From a virus, in the IMG/VR virus record IMGVR_UViG_3300028827_000102, positions 44,581 to 108,580 of that record: a DNA stretch of 64,000 bases. One strand, written 5' to 3'. The position numbers were made by a program, and so were the translations under genes. This document shows, piece after piece, positions 52,724 to 61,429 of this stretch (position 1 is the stretch's first letter; every line of letters begins with the position of its first letter). The notes beneath the pieces are model-generated. The model did not search any database. It was not told the origin of the DNA and saw nothing but the letters and a program-made list of their open reading frames with translations.

Positions 52724-53227
52724 ATGGATTATTCTATTCTATTGCCAGAAGAAGAAAAACAACCAGGCGAGGTACATCCACAACTTCGTAAACGTATGGG
52801 TGTGGCACTAGCGGATCTTTTTGATGAGCATGGACCACAAATATATAGCAGCATAGTATCTTCTTTGAAAAAGATAGCTGTAAAGGCTTTTAGTGATGGT
52901 ATAGATGATTTAGAAGCCGCTGTTGAATCGGAACTTGGTAATAGGGGATTGGAAGAATCAAAAAAGCATATACGTGATTGGATGGAAAGCATAGTCGAAG
53001 ATGTATTGTATTATGGAATAAATGAGCTTGCTCTTGCATTGGGAAACATGGCCAATGATCTTGTAGCAGAATATATTCAGGATGATGTGGATGATGTATC
53101 TCCCAGTGATATTGATGATCTTTTACCTTCGATAAATATGGATTCTGATATACCGGAAGAAGTGCAAGATGATTTAGACGAGACTGAGGAAGAAGAGAAA
53201 GAAGAAGAAGAAGGATTAATCGGATGA
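52724..53227 (+). CDS. Hypothetical acidic helical protein
   Basis: 167 residues. The middle is helical with several small-residue-rich segments (YYGINELALALGNMANDL) and the tail is very acidic. Head-gene context; function unknown. Confidence 0.55.
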   Translation: MDYSILLPEEEKQPGEVHPQLRKRMGVALADLFDEHGPQIYSSIVSSLKKIAVKAFSDGIDDLEAAVESELGNRGLEESKKHIRDWMESIVEDVLYYGINELALALGNMANDLVAEYIQDDVDDVSPSDIDDLLPSINMDSDIPEEVQDDLDETEEEEKEEEEGLIG

Positions 53228-53670
53228 TCAATCCTCACGAAGTAGTAAATTTTCTTCTTGGAAGGAAAGCTTCTTTGGGGGTAAAAATATCTACTGATGT
53301 TGATAAACAGCAGGCTAGAAAAGTGCTATCACGTATGGCACATAGGTACGGTGGTTATGTACCTACAAAATGGCTGAAATATATAAATACAAATTATGAC
53401 ATAAACAGTGATGCAATTAAACTTCAGCCAGGTATGACTGTACCAGTCACTATAGGTGGCGTAGAGACTACGATGTATATAGAATCACTACGTCGTCTAA
53501 ATTTCCGTGGTTTACCGTGGTATGTCCAAATGCGTGTAAATCTGGACACAGAAAATATGCCTGTATTCATTGGTAATGAAAGTCGTTGCGCGTGTAGGTA
53601 TTGTGGTACAAATCCAAAAGGTAACGAAACAAGTTGCCTTTCTTGCGGAGCGCCGCTCCCACATTGTTAA
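53224..53670 (+). CDS. Hypothetical protein with C-terminal zinc ribbon
   Basis: 148 residues. The last 35 contain CACRYCGTNPKG...CLSCGAPLP, a zinc ribbon. The first part includes a tyrosine-rich segment (YGGYVPTKWLKYIN). It overlaps the previous gene by ATGA. Function unknown. Confidence 0.6.
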   Translation: MINPHEVVNFLLGRKASLGVKISTDVDKQQARKVLSRMAHRYGGYVPTKWLKYINTNYDINSDAIKLQPGMTVPVTIGGVETTMYIESLRRLNFRGLPWYVQMRVNLDTENMPVFIGNESRCACRYCGTNPKGNETSCLSCGAPLPHC

Positions 53671-53678
53671 ATATAGCT

Positions 53679-53981
53679 ATGGCAAAAATAAACGTCCCAA
53701 CATATTTACTTCCATCTTACATAGAAAGACTTAGATGGGAGACTAGACAACAAAAAGCATTATTAGATTTAGCTGAACGTAGATTAGATCCAATGATAAA
53801 TTGGGATGGTTTATTGGAGCATTATAAAGTATTTTTTCATGAGGACTTGCCGTCAGATTTAGTATTTAGACGGTATTTTGATGAGCTGAAAACTTTAAGT
53901 GAAGATGAATCACTTAAAGGAAAAAAGTTCATAGAAGTATCTTCTGATTTAGCTAGAGCGGTAAAAGAAATTGCGCAGTAA
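53679..53981 (+). CDS. Small hypothetical protein
   Basis: About 100 residues from the ATG at 53679, nine bases after the previous stop. An upstream start at 53634 would overlap that gene. No ribosome-binding site is obvious. Helical, charged. Function unknown. Confidence 0.5.
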   Translation: MAKINVPTYLLPSYIERLRWETRQQKALLDLAERRLDPMINWDGLLEHYKVFFHEDLPSDLVFRRYFDELKTLSEDESLKGKKFIEVSSDLARAVKEIAQ

Positions 53982-54285
53982 ACTAAAAGACTGGATTCGG
54001 CTACTTGAGTCGATAGATTTCGGTCTGGCTAGCATGTCGGAACGTGCTGAAGATAGTATGTTAAGAGTATTAGAGCACGTTTCGGAAGAAATGTCTGATT
54101 TAGGGTTTGATACTTCAAAGATAGATTTGGCCATCCGCACTTTTAGAACTAGTCCTGAAGAGTCTAGAGGATATTTATTTGGTCCGGCTAATACTGGAAA
54201 TGGCGCAGGTGTAATAGATGACTTAAAAAAGTCACTGCACAGCTCTGTAATTTATATGGGTCATCTATACAGTCCGGTGGATTAA
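53971..54285 (+). CDS. Small hypothetical protein, TTG start
   Basis: 104 residues if TTG 53971 is used, overlapping the previous gene by 11 bases; the ATG at 54034 is an alternative. Helical N-terminal half, glycine-rich stretch (GPANTGNGAGV) later. It is the last gene before the capsid leader. Function unknown. Confidence 0.5.
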   Translation: MRSKLKDWIRLLESIDFGLASMSERAEDSMLRVLEHVSEEMSDLGFDTSKIDLAIRTFRTSPEESRGYLFGPANTGNGAGVIDDLKKSLHSSVIYMGHLYSPVD

Positions 54286-54321
54286 AAATCCGTCACATTC
54301 ATCACATTTTGGCGAAATAGT

Positions 54322-54338
54322 CTTAAATTATAGTAGAA
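54322..54338 (+). promoter_or_regulatory. Putative late-promoter motif, copy 7 (capsid operon)
   Basis: CTTAAATTATAGTAGAA lies at the left end of the leader of the capsid operon. Only one base of the second half differs from the consensus (TATAG for TTTAG). Confidence 0.5.
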
Positions 54339-54495
54339 GATTTAATCATCTCTTACTAATCACACCTTACGTAAATCATCTGGTCGTAAATCACCGATAG
54401 AAAAATAACGTATTAGCTGTAATGGTGCAGTTAATGCGAATAAAGTAACCGGTTCGCGTTTTTTACGAATCGAATCATGGTTATGGAGGTTAACA
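54339..54495 (+). other. Long leader of the capsid operon
   Basis: 157 bases lie between the motif and the first capsid-operon ATG, far longer than any other leader here. It contains a direct repeat CGTAAATCA (54370-54378 and 54385-54393), a weak hairpin around GGTTCG...CGAATC (about 54451-54471), and an excellent ribosome-binding site (GGAGGTTAACA) before 54496. An eight-codon frame (54422-54448) has no ribosome-binding site. Leaders of this kind can stabilise highly expressed mRNA; function not shown. Confidence 0.4.
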
Positions 54496-55281
54496 ATGGC
54501 AATTCAACCAGTAGGAAGCGTTCGGTCGAAGTACGACCTCACGCGATCCCGCTTCCAGTTTCGTGATGAGTACGAACTGGTATCGGGGACAAATCTGACT
54601 GAGGAAGGTCAGTGGATGATCGCGGGCGGGTCGTCAAGCCAGCAAGTGACCACATCTGCTGGTAGTGCCAATGAGGTACCCATGGGGGCAGCTCTTATGG
54701 GTAAGATTCTTGGTGCTACTTTTACCAACTATGAAGAGGGGACGGTTCCCGCTTCTCCAGGTCCATATACCTATACCTTAGAGTATAGTAACCTTGTTAC
54801 CAACTCTTACACCAGTCTGGCGGATGCCTATATCTACGACACCACAGCTGGTAGTGAGGTTGGTGTAGCAGGTAGCGTTTCTAGCGGTAATGCGACTGTA
54901 AACGTATCGACGGGCGTGGTTACTTTCCACAGTGACGAGGCCGGTCATGAGTTTTACATTCGTTATCGCTTCAATTTAACAGTGGCACAGGCTCGTGCCA
55001 TTTTGAAGCAGTCTGCGGTAGGTGCTGGCAGCGAAGACACCTTTTCTAAGGTATTCGTCGGTCGTGGACACTGTGTGATTTACACAACCATGTTCGACTG
55101 CGATGCTGCTTGGGTACTGAATCAGCAGACATTTGCTGCTGCTAGCGGTAACCCTGTATTGGGAGCCGGTGGCGTGTTGACTATTTACGACAACAACAAT
55201 GCCGGTACTCGTTTTGGTCGTGTTGTGTCGCTTCCGTCCACAGACGACCCGTACCTCGGCGTAGAGTACGAGACCCCATAA
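54496..55281 (+). CDS. Capsid-operon structural protein, possible head decoration protein
   Basis: 261 residues, rich in Gly, Ala, Ser, Thr and Val and almost free of charge clusters. It has a strong ribosome-binding site. Codon choice shifts here to C-ending and GC-richer codons, as in the next gene, which signals very high expression. Directly upstream of the likely major capsid protein, it is best explained as a decoration or other abundant head protein. It could also be a tail tube protein. Confidence 0.55.
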   Translation: MAIQPVGSVRSKYDLTRSRFQFRDEYELVSGTNLTEEGQWMIAGGSSSQQVTTSAGSANEVPMGAALMGKILGATFTNYEEGTVPASPGPYTYTLEYSNLVTNSYTSLADAYIYDTTAGSEVGVAGSVSSGNATVNVSTGVVTFHSDEAGHEFYIRYRFNLTVAQARAILKQSAVGAGSEDTFSKVFVGRGHCVIYTTMFDCDAAWVLNQQTFAAASGNPVLGAGGVLTIYDNNNAGTRFGRVVSLPSTDDPYLGVEYETP

Positions 55282-55299
55282 TAGAGGAGGGATGAAGAA

Positions 55300-56403
55300 A
55301 TGAAGTTCAAGTTTGTTGATAAGCAAGGACAAGACATCTCCCAGGGGCCTAAGTACTGGCGTACTCGTTCCGGAAAGTTCGAGGCAACAGACACGCCTCT
55401 GGTAGATAAACACGGTAACTACAATGCTACGTCCAAAAAGGACCTTATTGAGACCGTAGCCACCATCGTAGCTATGCTGCAGTCCGGTGATCTTCAGCAC
55501 GAGTCCGAGCCGGATGTAAACGAGAAGGCTGCTCTTAATAAGCTGGTAGAGGCTGCTCTTGGCGATCCATCTGAACGGGGCGGGGCTTTCGAGCGTCTCG
55601 GTCAGGTTTTCGTAGATGTAGTCTCCGAGACCATGGGACGTCAGGCGTTTACTGATAAGATCATGGCTCAGCTGGACATACCTGAGAGAGGTATTCCAAA
55701 GGTCGAGATCGATCAGTTTGACGTGGTTACTTGGCATATGACCAGTGCTGGTGCTGTAAAGGAAGTGGTATCCAAGCCACGTTTCCACTTCCCTGAAGGC
55801 TTCTGGCTCAATTGTATGCTAGTAATCGAGGAGCAAGATCTACATTTCGCAGGCGAGCAGTTCCTGGAGCGTAAGTATAATACTGCGTTGCAGTCGCTTA
55901 TGGTACGCGAAGATAACGTTACCAAGTTCCTGCTTGATCAGGCAGCTCCTATTGCCAACGATGTTATTTCTTTCTCGGCATTTACACCTGTTGTATTTGC
56001 TCTTCTAAGAGAGCAAGTATGGCAGCATGGGCTTACAGCTACCACAGCGTTGGTATCGGTAGATCTGCAGAATGATATTCTGGCGGATACAGACTGGCAC
56101 AATATCTATTCTCCTGTTGAGAAGCACATTCTTCTCACAGAAGGAAAACTTGGTAGTCTAGCCGGTATCGAAGTATTCACGGATGGTTATCGTATGGACA
56201 CCCTGCGTGTGCTGGATAGCGGTGAAGTATACATGCTTGCCGCTCCCCAGACACTGGGTGTAAAGGGCGTGATGCGTCCGCTATACTCTGATCCCATCAA
56301 CCTGCATGTATTCGGTCGTCCTGCTCGTGGTTGGTTCCTCGGGCAGTACGAGGTGATCGACGTAACCAACCATCGTGCTGTCGCTCGCGGCACGAAGCTG
56401 TAA
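55300..56403 (+). CDS. Probable major capsid protein
   Basis: 367 residues. It is placed after the protease and follows the capsid leader, with the strongest ribosome-binding site in the window (GAGGAGGGATGAAGAA) and the codon bias of an abundant protein. The N-terminal 110 residues are charged and helical (FERLGQVFVDVVSETMGRQAF), like the delta domain or E-loop region of HK97-fold capsids. The rest is mixed alpha/beta. An alternating pattern such as GEVYMLAAPQTLG near the C-terminus fits the P and A domains. It is followed by a terminator. Assignment from context and composition; fold not proven. Confidence 0.7.
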   Translation: MKFKFVDKQGQDISQGPKYWRTRSGKFEATDTPLVDKHGNYNATSKKDLIETVATIVAMLQSGDLQHESEPDVNEKAALNKLVEAALGDPSERGGAFERLGQVFVDVVSETMGRQAFTDKIMAQLDIPERGIPKVEIDQFDVVTWHMTSAGAVKEVVSKPRFHFPEGFWLNCMLVIEEQDLHFAGEQFLERKYNTALQSLMVREDNVTKFLLDQAAPIANDVISFSAFTPVVFALLREQVWQHGLTATTALVSVDLQNDILADTDWHNIYSPVEKHILLTEGKLGSLAGIEVFTDGYRMDTLRVLDSGEVYMLAAPQTLGVKGVMRPLYSDPINLHVFGRPARGWFLGQYEVIDVTNHRAVARGTKL

Positions 56404-56440
56404 TCTACCATGACTCCTTCCTAGTGTCCCCTCCTACAAG

Positions 56441-56472
56441 CGGACGAGTAGTTATCTACTCGTCCGTTTCAT
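56441..56472 (+). terminator. Intrinsic terminator after capsid gene
   Basis: CGGACGAGTAG (56441-56451), loop TTAT, CTACTCGTCCG (56456-56466), then TTTCATT. A perfect 11-base stem with a modest T-run. Confidence 0.8.
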
Positions 56473-56498
56473 TGAGTGGATACTTGCGGGGTCGGTGA

Positions 56499-57338
56499 AT
56501 GCCAAAAAAAGTAAACGACAATTTTTACCGAAAAGGACAATTTGTATTGTCCTTTAATGTGTCTTGTCCATCCGAAAAGGCTTTGGATAAGGATGTAGTT
56601 TTACGAGCAATTGGTGTATTTATTTCCGATCTGCGTGATAATACAAAATTAAAGGCATCAGAATATTTTGATATAGAACCAATTAAGGATAAAAAGAAAG
56701 ATTACGGTGACGACAAATTAATGCAAATGGTGGATAAGCAAGGCACAGAATATGTTCAGTGCTATAAAGTTGATTTTATAATTTATAATAAACTAGGCGT
56801 AACAAATTTACGCACATTAACAAGATATTTCACCGACCGTACAGAAAGTACATACCTGAGAGTTATTGACCCGCAAACCAAAATTAGGGTGAGGTTGTCC
56901 AACTTCACCATAACATTCTATTTCATAGATTTTGTTTTTAGTCCTTATGGTTCTTTCACTTGGTCTGTTCTACAAGACTTATTAGGTGAAAGAAACAGAG
57001 GATACGAAAAGTTAAAAATAATGTATAATCAGCAACACAGCCAAAGGAGGAACGCCATGCGGCGCACAGCTATTACTAACCCAGCTATTACTTTACTAAC
57101 AAACGCTACTAAGCGTTTGCAGACAACACAGGACAAAGATGAGGCGGTTTTGGCCATTAATGATATCATTGATGCCGCCAATGATATTCTTGATGATATC
57201 ACAAGATCTGCTTCTTACGAACGAGTAACTCGTAGAAAGCGCATAAGCGAGAAAGACTTTAACGAAGCAACACAGCGTCGAGTACTTCGGCGCATTTTAG
57301 CTGAGCGTCGTGAACGTAGAGAGTGCAAATGCCGTTAG
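56499..57338 (+). CDS. Hypothetical protein, possibly with an internal start
   Basis: 279 residues. The N-terminal 185 residues form a beta-rich domain with many aromatic residues (FTITFYFIDFVFSPYGSFTW). The C-terminal 93 are basic and helical and begin at a methionine preceded by a perfect ribosome-binding site (see 57057-57338). It is head/tail-junction type by position after the capsid gene. Function unknown. Confidence 0.6.
   Translation: MPKKVNDNFYRKGQFVLSFNVSCPSEKALDKDVVLRAIGVFISDLRDNTKLKASEYFDIEPIKDKKKDYGDDKLMQMVDKQGTEYVQCYKVDFIIYNKLGVTNLRTLTRYFTDRTESTYLRVIDPQTKIRVRLSNFTITFYFIDFVFSPYGSFTWSVLQDLLGERNRGYEKLKIMYNQQHSQRRNAMRRTAITNPAITLLTNATKRLQTTQDKDEAVLAINDIIDAANDILDDITRSASYERVTRRKRISEKDFNEATQRRVLRRILAERRERRECKCR
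57057..57338 (+). CDS. Possible internally initiated short product
   Basis: Inside the preceding gene, AAAGGAGG (57043-57050) lies six bases before the in-frame ATG at 57057, the best ribosome-binding site of this region. Initiation there would give a 93-residue basic helical protein (MRRTAITNPAI...) identical to the C-terminus of the long form. Two nested products from one gene are known for phage scaffolds and terminases. The site may instead be a remnant of a gene fusion. Confidence 0.4.
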   Translation: MRRTAITNPAITLLTNATKRLQTTQDKDEAVLAINDIIDAANDILDDITRSASYERVTRRKRISEKDFNEATQRRVLRRILAERRERRECKCR

Positions 57339-57355
57339 TAAAATAAAGGTTTATC

Positions 57356-58075
57356 ATGCCAGATTTGTATGAATCGCTTTCTGTGTTTCGCGATAAAGCG
57401 CTAAGTGTATACGAACAGATAGAACGTGATTTGTCTCGTTTGTCTCGTTTGGCTGATACTATAGAACGTATGGCAGATAAATTTAATGAATTTTGGGTTG
57501 ACGGGGATAAATGGGAAGGCTACTCTGACGCATATGGTTCTGTGGGCACACAGTTGATAGAAATAGCAGAACGTTTTAGAGAGCCAGTTAATTATGCTGC
57601 CAGAGTAAAAAAGATGCTTAATTCTCTTTCGCGTGTACCAATGAACGAGGCAGAGGAAGGTATATATGACGAAATAGCTTCTGTTTTTGGAAGTAGATTA
57701 GCTTTACGTGCAAAGAAATCAGTGGACTGGGATATAGCTGCAGAAAGTTTTAAGCGTAAAGGTTTAGATATTTATTCGTCGGCAAAGGATACTGTAGAGG
57801 GCGCATCATTATTTGCTGTCAACTCAATTGATAAAGTAATAAAAACCTTATCAGAAAATAATTTTTCCGTTGATGTATTAGATGATTTGGCTGAATCTGG
57901 ATTAGGTTTAGTTGATGCTTCTATTACTATGGAAAATCTTGGACAACAAGCTGATGCTTTATGGGCGCTTTTAGATGATTATATCGATAGATTATCAAAT
58001 AATCCGACCAAAAACGATAGATATATAGAAAAATTAGAAGGTGCGGCTAGAGCTTTATTCTATGGAGAAAAGTAG
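57356..58075 (+). CDS. Hypothetical helical protein
   Basis: 239 residues, almost wholly helical, with regularly spaced leucines (YEQIERDLSRLSRLADTIERMADKF). AAAGG precedes the ATG. Downstream gene begins at the next base. Virion-module position; function unknown. Confidence 0.55.
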   Translation: MPDLYESLSVFRDKALSVYEQIERDLSRLSRLADTIERMADKFNEFWVDGDKWEGYSDAYGSVGTQLIEIAERFREPVNYAARVKKMLNSLSRVPMNEAEEGIYDEIASVFGSRLALRAKKSVDWDIAAESFKRKGLDIYSSAKDTVEGASLFAVNSIDKVIKTLSENNFSVDVLDDLAESGLGLVDASITMENLGQQADALWALLDDYIDRLSNNPTKNDRYIEKLEGAARALFYGEK

Positions 58076-58450
58076 ATGTTTACACTAGACGATGCGATTT
58101 CTGTGGGAAGAGAAATTGGTATAGATTGGGACAGCGCAGATTTTTCTCCAGATGATTTACTAAAAGGAATGGAAGTAGAATTGGAACATGGAACAGCGTT
58201 AGATGAAAGAGTAAATATAACTGATGATGACCCCGTTTTAACAGCAAAGATAGCTTGGGCTCATTTAATGGAATCGCCTTTATACTATGAATTTTTAGAG
58301 CAGATGGAAAGAAATATGGAAGCCGTGTCTTCGTATATATCTGGAGATGCAAGAGAGAAAGCAGCAGGAATGATTAAGATAGCTGAGTCTAGTGATAGTG
58401 CTGTTGCTCATATTTTACTAGAAGCGGCAGAAAAACTACTTGATCTATGA
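58076..58450 (+). CDS. DUF5661-like protein
   Basis: 124 residues. Segments LLKGMEVELEHG, VNITDDDPVLTAKIAWAHLMESPLYYEFLEQMER match the pattern of a small helical phage domain (DUF5661-like: GxEVExEHG...KIAxAHLxExPxYYxxLxxME). The role of that domain is not known. It overlaps the next gene by ATGA. Confidence 0.65.
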   Translation: MFTLDDAISVGREIGIDWDSADFSPDDLLKGMEVELEHGTALDERVNITDDDPVLTAKIAWAHLMESPLYYEFLEQMERNMEAVSSYISGDAREKAAGMIKIAESSDSAVAHILLEAAEKLLDL

Positions 58451-60162
58451 AAAAAGTAGCAATAATTAAACCTTGTGAAAAGCGTGATATTGATCCGGAT
58501 CGTCCTTTAAAAGACCAAAAAGTGTGTCTATACGCACACCCTAAGACACCAAAAGAAAAGAAAAAGGGGCATGGAAAATTATTAGGTAGGCATCCAAACG
58601 AGGAGTCAGCAGTGAAGCAAGAAAAAGCAATAAAAGCTAGACAATCCGCAATTAGAAGATATGTATCGACCGCATTGTTGGATGAATTTTCTGTGCTCAA
58701 TGGTGGGTCTGATTTTACACGTATTGCTGATATATGTGTAAATTCAGCGATGGTGCGCAAACGGAGAGATCTGAAAGAAGCATCTGAAACGGTAGCACTC
58801 AAATATGGTATTTCGTCTTTTCCAGTTGATGCTATGTACAATAGAGCGATATACCTTATTAATGCTGCTGAGAAAAAATTAGACGACGTACACACAGTTT
58901 TAGCCGAAGATACTTCTGATGATACTATACAATCGTCTGATAAGTATTCGATATGGTGGAATGGTGCGGATGAAGTATGGGTAGTATCATCCCAGGATGA
59001 TCAAATATCCATACCACTAGAAATGGATAAACATTCCACCACAACAGAATTGATATCTGCTGCTTTAAGTCTGGATCTGCCTGGTGATCCAAGCAGAAAA
59101 GATTTTCTTGTTATACCGTTCTCGGGCGATACAATATATGGAGAGGTTTTGGGGGAGGATGAAGACATGCACAAAAAACAAGCTTCCGGTTGGGAAGGCG
59201 AACCCAAAGGATGGACAAATAAGTCCAAAGAACAATTTTTTGAGTCTCTGGGCGGATCAGTAAGCGAATGTATAAAAAAGATGGAAGGGGACGTTGACGA
59301 TCCCGAGGCTTTTTGTGCGTCGCTAGCTGATGAAGTGGAAGGCACTGCTTGGAGACACAAACCAAGGAAGGGTAACATGAAAAAGAAGGCAGAAGTAATT
59401 GTAGTAAACGGTGTGCGCTATGTTGAGGCACATGGTGCAACAGTTACAGACAAAGTAAAAGACTTTTTTAAGTCTCTGAGTTCGAGTAAAAGTGACGCGG
59501 CTGAAGGTGGGACAAAAAGTTGTGGTTGTGGCCGCAGAAGCGGTGGAAAGGTGGTGAAGCTTCCTACCGATTGTGTAGAAGAAGTGATAGGGGTTGCTTT
59601 TGGCGACTCCGATACCACTGTGTTTGAAAAGAAAGGTGATACGTGGTTAGTTAACAATGTAGATAGCAATGGTGTTATTGACGATCCACTTATCATGGCT
59701 TTGGTAAGCTATTGTGAGATGAACAAAACAGCCAATCATTTTGCTCGGCTCGCCCCAGATGGTTTCATGCGTCCAGAGATAGTAAAGGATACATTTTATC
59801 TGTTAACAGACGACACCGGTGAAACCATTTATGTACCGGCAGAATTTCTGGACAGCAAAGATGTAGAGCAGGCAAAATCTGTTGTAGAAGACGGTAGAGA
59901 CTTTAATGTAAAAGGAACCAGCTTGGAAGATTTCGTGCTTGGTGATATGATTACAGATATTAGTGAAGAAAAAGGCTGGTTTGCTCGTTTGTCTGCTCCC
60001 GGTTATCTGGATGCTACAGAGTGGTCTGGTCCGTTTGATTCCGAAAAAGAGGCAGAAGAATATTTAGATGAGATGTACGGTGAGGATGAATGGGTAGACG
60101 AGGATGAATACGGTCTTCCTCCGGTGGACGAGGAAAAACAGGAAATGCCTTTTGAAAAATAA
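58447..60162 (+). CDS. Multidomain phage protein, possible virion component
   Basis: 571 residues. N-terminal segment VCLYAHPKTPKEKKKGHGKLLGRHP plus EESAVKQEKAIKARQ is a recurring phage motif. Residues about 275-305 (EQFFESLGGSVSECIKKMEG, then DPEAFCASLADEVEGTAWR) form a second familiar phage module. The C-terminal half carries CGCGRR, acidic repeats and a segment FARLSAPGYLDATEW. An internal in-frame ATG at 59377, behind AAGGAAGGGTAAC, could start a second, 262-residue product. It may have arisen by fusion of two genes. Function unknown. Confidence 0.6.
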   Translation: MKKVAIIKPCEKRDIDPDRPLKDQKVCLYAHPKTPKEKKKGHGKLLGRHPNEESAVKQEKAIKARQSAIRRYVSTALLDEFSVLNGGSDFTRIADICVNSAMVRKRRDLKEASETVALKYGISSFPVDAMYNRAIYLINAAEKKLDDVHTVLAEDTSDDTIQSSDKYSIWWNGADEVWVVSSQDDQISIPLEMDKHSTTTELISAALSLDLPGDPSRKDFLVIPFSGDTIYGEVLGEDEDMHKKQASGWEGEPKGWTNKSKEQFFESLGGSVSECIKKMEGDVDDPEAFCASLADEVEGTAWRHKPRKGNMKKKAEVIVVNGVRYVEAHGATVTDKVKDFFKSLSSSKSDAAEGGTKSCGCGRRSGGKVVKLPTDCVEEVIGVAFGDSDTTVFEKKGDTWLVNNVDSNGVIDDPLIMALVSYCEMNKTANHFARLAPDGFMRPEIVKDTFYLLTDDTGETIYVPAEFLDSKDVEQAKSVVEDGRDFNVKGTSLEDFVLGDMITDISEEKGWFARLSAPGYLDATEWSGPFDSEKEAEEYLDEMYGEDEWVDEDEYGLPPVDEEKQEMPFEK

Positions 60163-60167
60163 TTTGC

Positions 60168-60410
60168 ATGAATGATTTGTTGGACAATGTAATTAAAAAT
60201 GCAGATGTGTCTAGGCTTCTGTGTGTTGCTATAGCAACAGAAGCAGTAAAAATGAATATATCAGATTTATCATATAAAGACATATCTCGTGCATTTAGAT
60301 CGATAGTACGCAGCTTACAACGCAAACCTTTTACGGAAGAGTGTCGTCTGTTGGTGCGTTTAGGTCCAGCAGATTATTTAAGACAAATAAGTAGGCAACT
60401 AAACAGATGA
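60168..60410 (+). CDS. Small helical protein
   Basis: 80 residues, basic and helical (FRSIVRSLQRKPF). Six bases after the previous stop. Overlaps the next gene by ATGA. Function unknown. Confidence 0.55.
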   Translation: MNDLLDNVIKNADVSRLLCVAIATEAVKMNISDLSYKDISRAFRSIVRSLQRKPFTEECRLLVRLGPADYLRQISRQLNR

Positions 60411-60736
60411 AAACTGATCAGATACCGATACGTTCGGTACCTCTTTTTCATGTTGGTTCTATCGTAGAGACGGATGAAGGATTAGGGGAGATTATAGATA
60501 TAGTTATACAGGCAGGAAAGTATGATAGATGGGAATTAGATCCACCCAAATTGGTAATCATGTTGGAAAATGGATCTATTTTAAATGCTTGTATGTGTTC
60601 AATAAGAATACCAGAATCAGAAAAAGCTACTGAATTGCTTCACCGCGAATATGATAGATTATGGCCACCAGTAGATGTGGATGGTGGTTATATTTATGAG
60701 GAAGATGATAATACAGTGATACGAGAAGGTGAATAA
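60407..60736 (+). CDS. Small hypothetical protein
   Basis: 109 residues. The N-terminal half looks like a small beta-barrel (PLFHVGSIVETDEGLGEIIDIVIQ), similar in style to the start of the next protein. The tail is acidic. TAATG overlap with the next gene. Function unknown. Confidence 0.55.
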   Translation: MKTDQIPIRSVPLFHVGSIVETDEGLGEIIDIVIQAGKYDRWELDPPKLVIMLENGSILNACMCSIRIPESEKATELLHREYDRLWPPVDVDGGYIYEEDDNTVIREGE

Positions 60737-61428
60737 TGAAGGTTGGCGATAGAATAAAAGAGCTTGGTGGGATTGATTTTGGTTCTGGTGCTGTTGTCGA
60801 GAGCATAGATAACGATATTATTTATCTTAAACTGGATTCTGGCGAACGTATAAAAGTTGATATGTCAGATTTTGGTGCTTCGGTATCTGACGACGACATC
60901 ATACCTGATAATTCTTTTTACGATTCTGACGCTTTACATAGCCCAGAATTACATAATATCAGAAGTTTGCCGTTGTGGTGGGGACCAAGGGATCCTAATA
61001 TGCCAAGCTCGATTACAAGGGTAATATGGCAGCCTATAAATTACATAAATCGTAATTGGCAGAGAAGGTGGGGTATGAATAAAACAGCTTATAGTAATAT
61101 ACGTGTACTGCCGAGACGTATGCGAATAGATAAGTGGGTAGAAGAAAAAGACCATCCTCTTAATACAGAAGATCTGATTGCACTTACAGAAACTTTGTGG
61201 GAAGAATATAAAGATAAACAAAATACGTATTTACCTGAAAGAGGAAAAGCTGGTAGTTTGCCGCTTTATCTATTTGCTATAGCTTTTATGCGTAGACATA
61301 ACCTTTCTCCAGAAGAATTGTTATTATTGTTTGAATTTATGGTTGCTACAGGTCTCATATTGTATACAGAATATCAGTATGTTTTAGATACTATTGACGG
61401 TGCTCTAGCTTATTACTTGGACAAGTAG
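60736..61428 (+). CDS. Hypothetical protein
   Basis: 230 residues. An N-terminal beta-barrel-like domain (GSGAVVESIDNDIIYLKLDSGERI, reminiscent of KOW/Tudor-type folds) is followed by an aromatic linker and a helical C-terminal domain. Function unknown; virion-module context. Confidence 0.55.
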   Translation: MKVGDRIKELGGIDFGSGAVVESIDNDIIYLKLDSGERIKVDMSDFGASVSDDDIIPDNSFYDSDALHSPELHNIRSLPLWWGPRDPNMPSSITRVIWQPINYINRNWQRRWGMNKTAYSNIRVLPRRMRIDKWVEEKDHPLNTEDLIALTETLWEEYKDKQNTYLPERGKAGSLPLYLFAIAFMRRHNLSPEELLLLFEFMVATGLILYTEYQYVLDTIDGALAYYLDK

Positions 61429-61429
61429 T

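Noticed and set aside
54976-55788. 270-codon minus-strand open frame opposite the capsid genes
   Set aside because: It covers parts of two clearly coding plus-strand genes with strong ribosome-binding sites and has none of its own; long antisense frames are expected from biased codon use.
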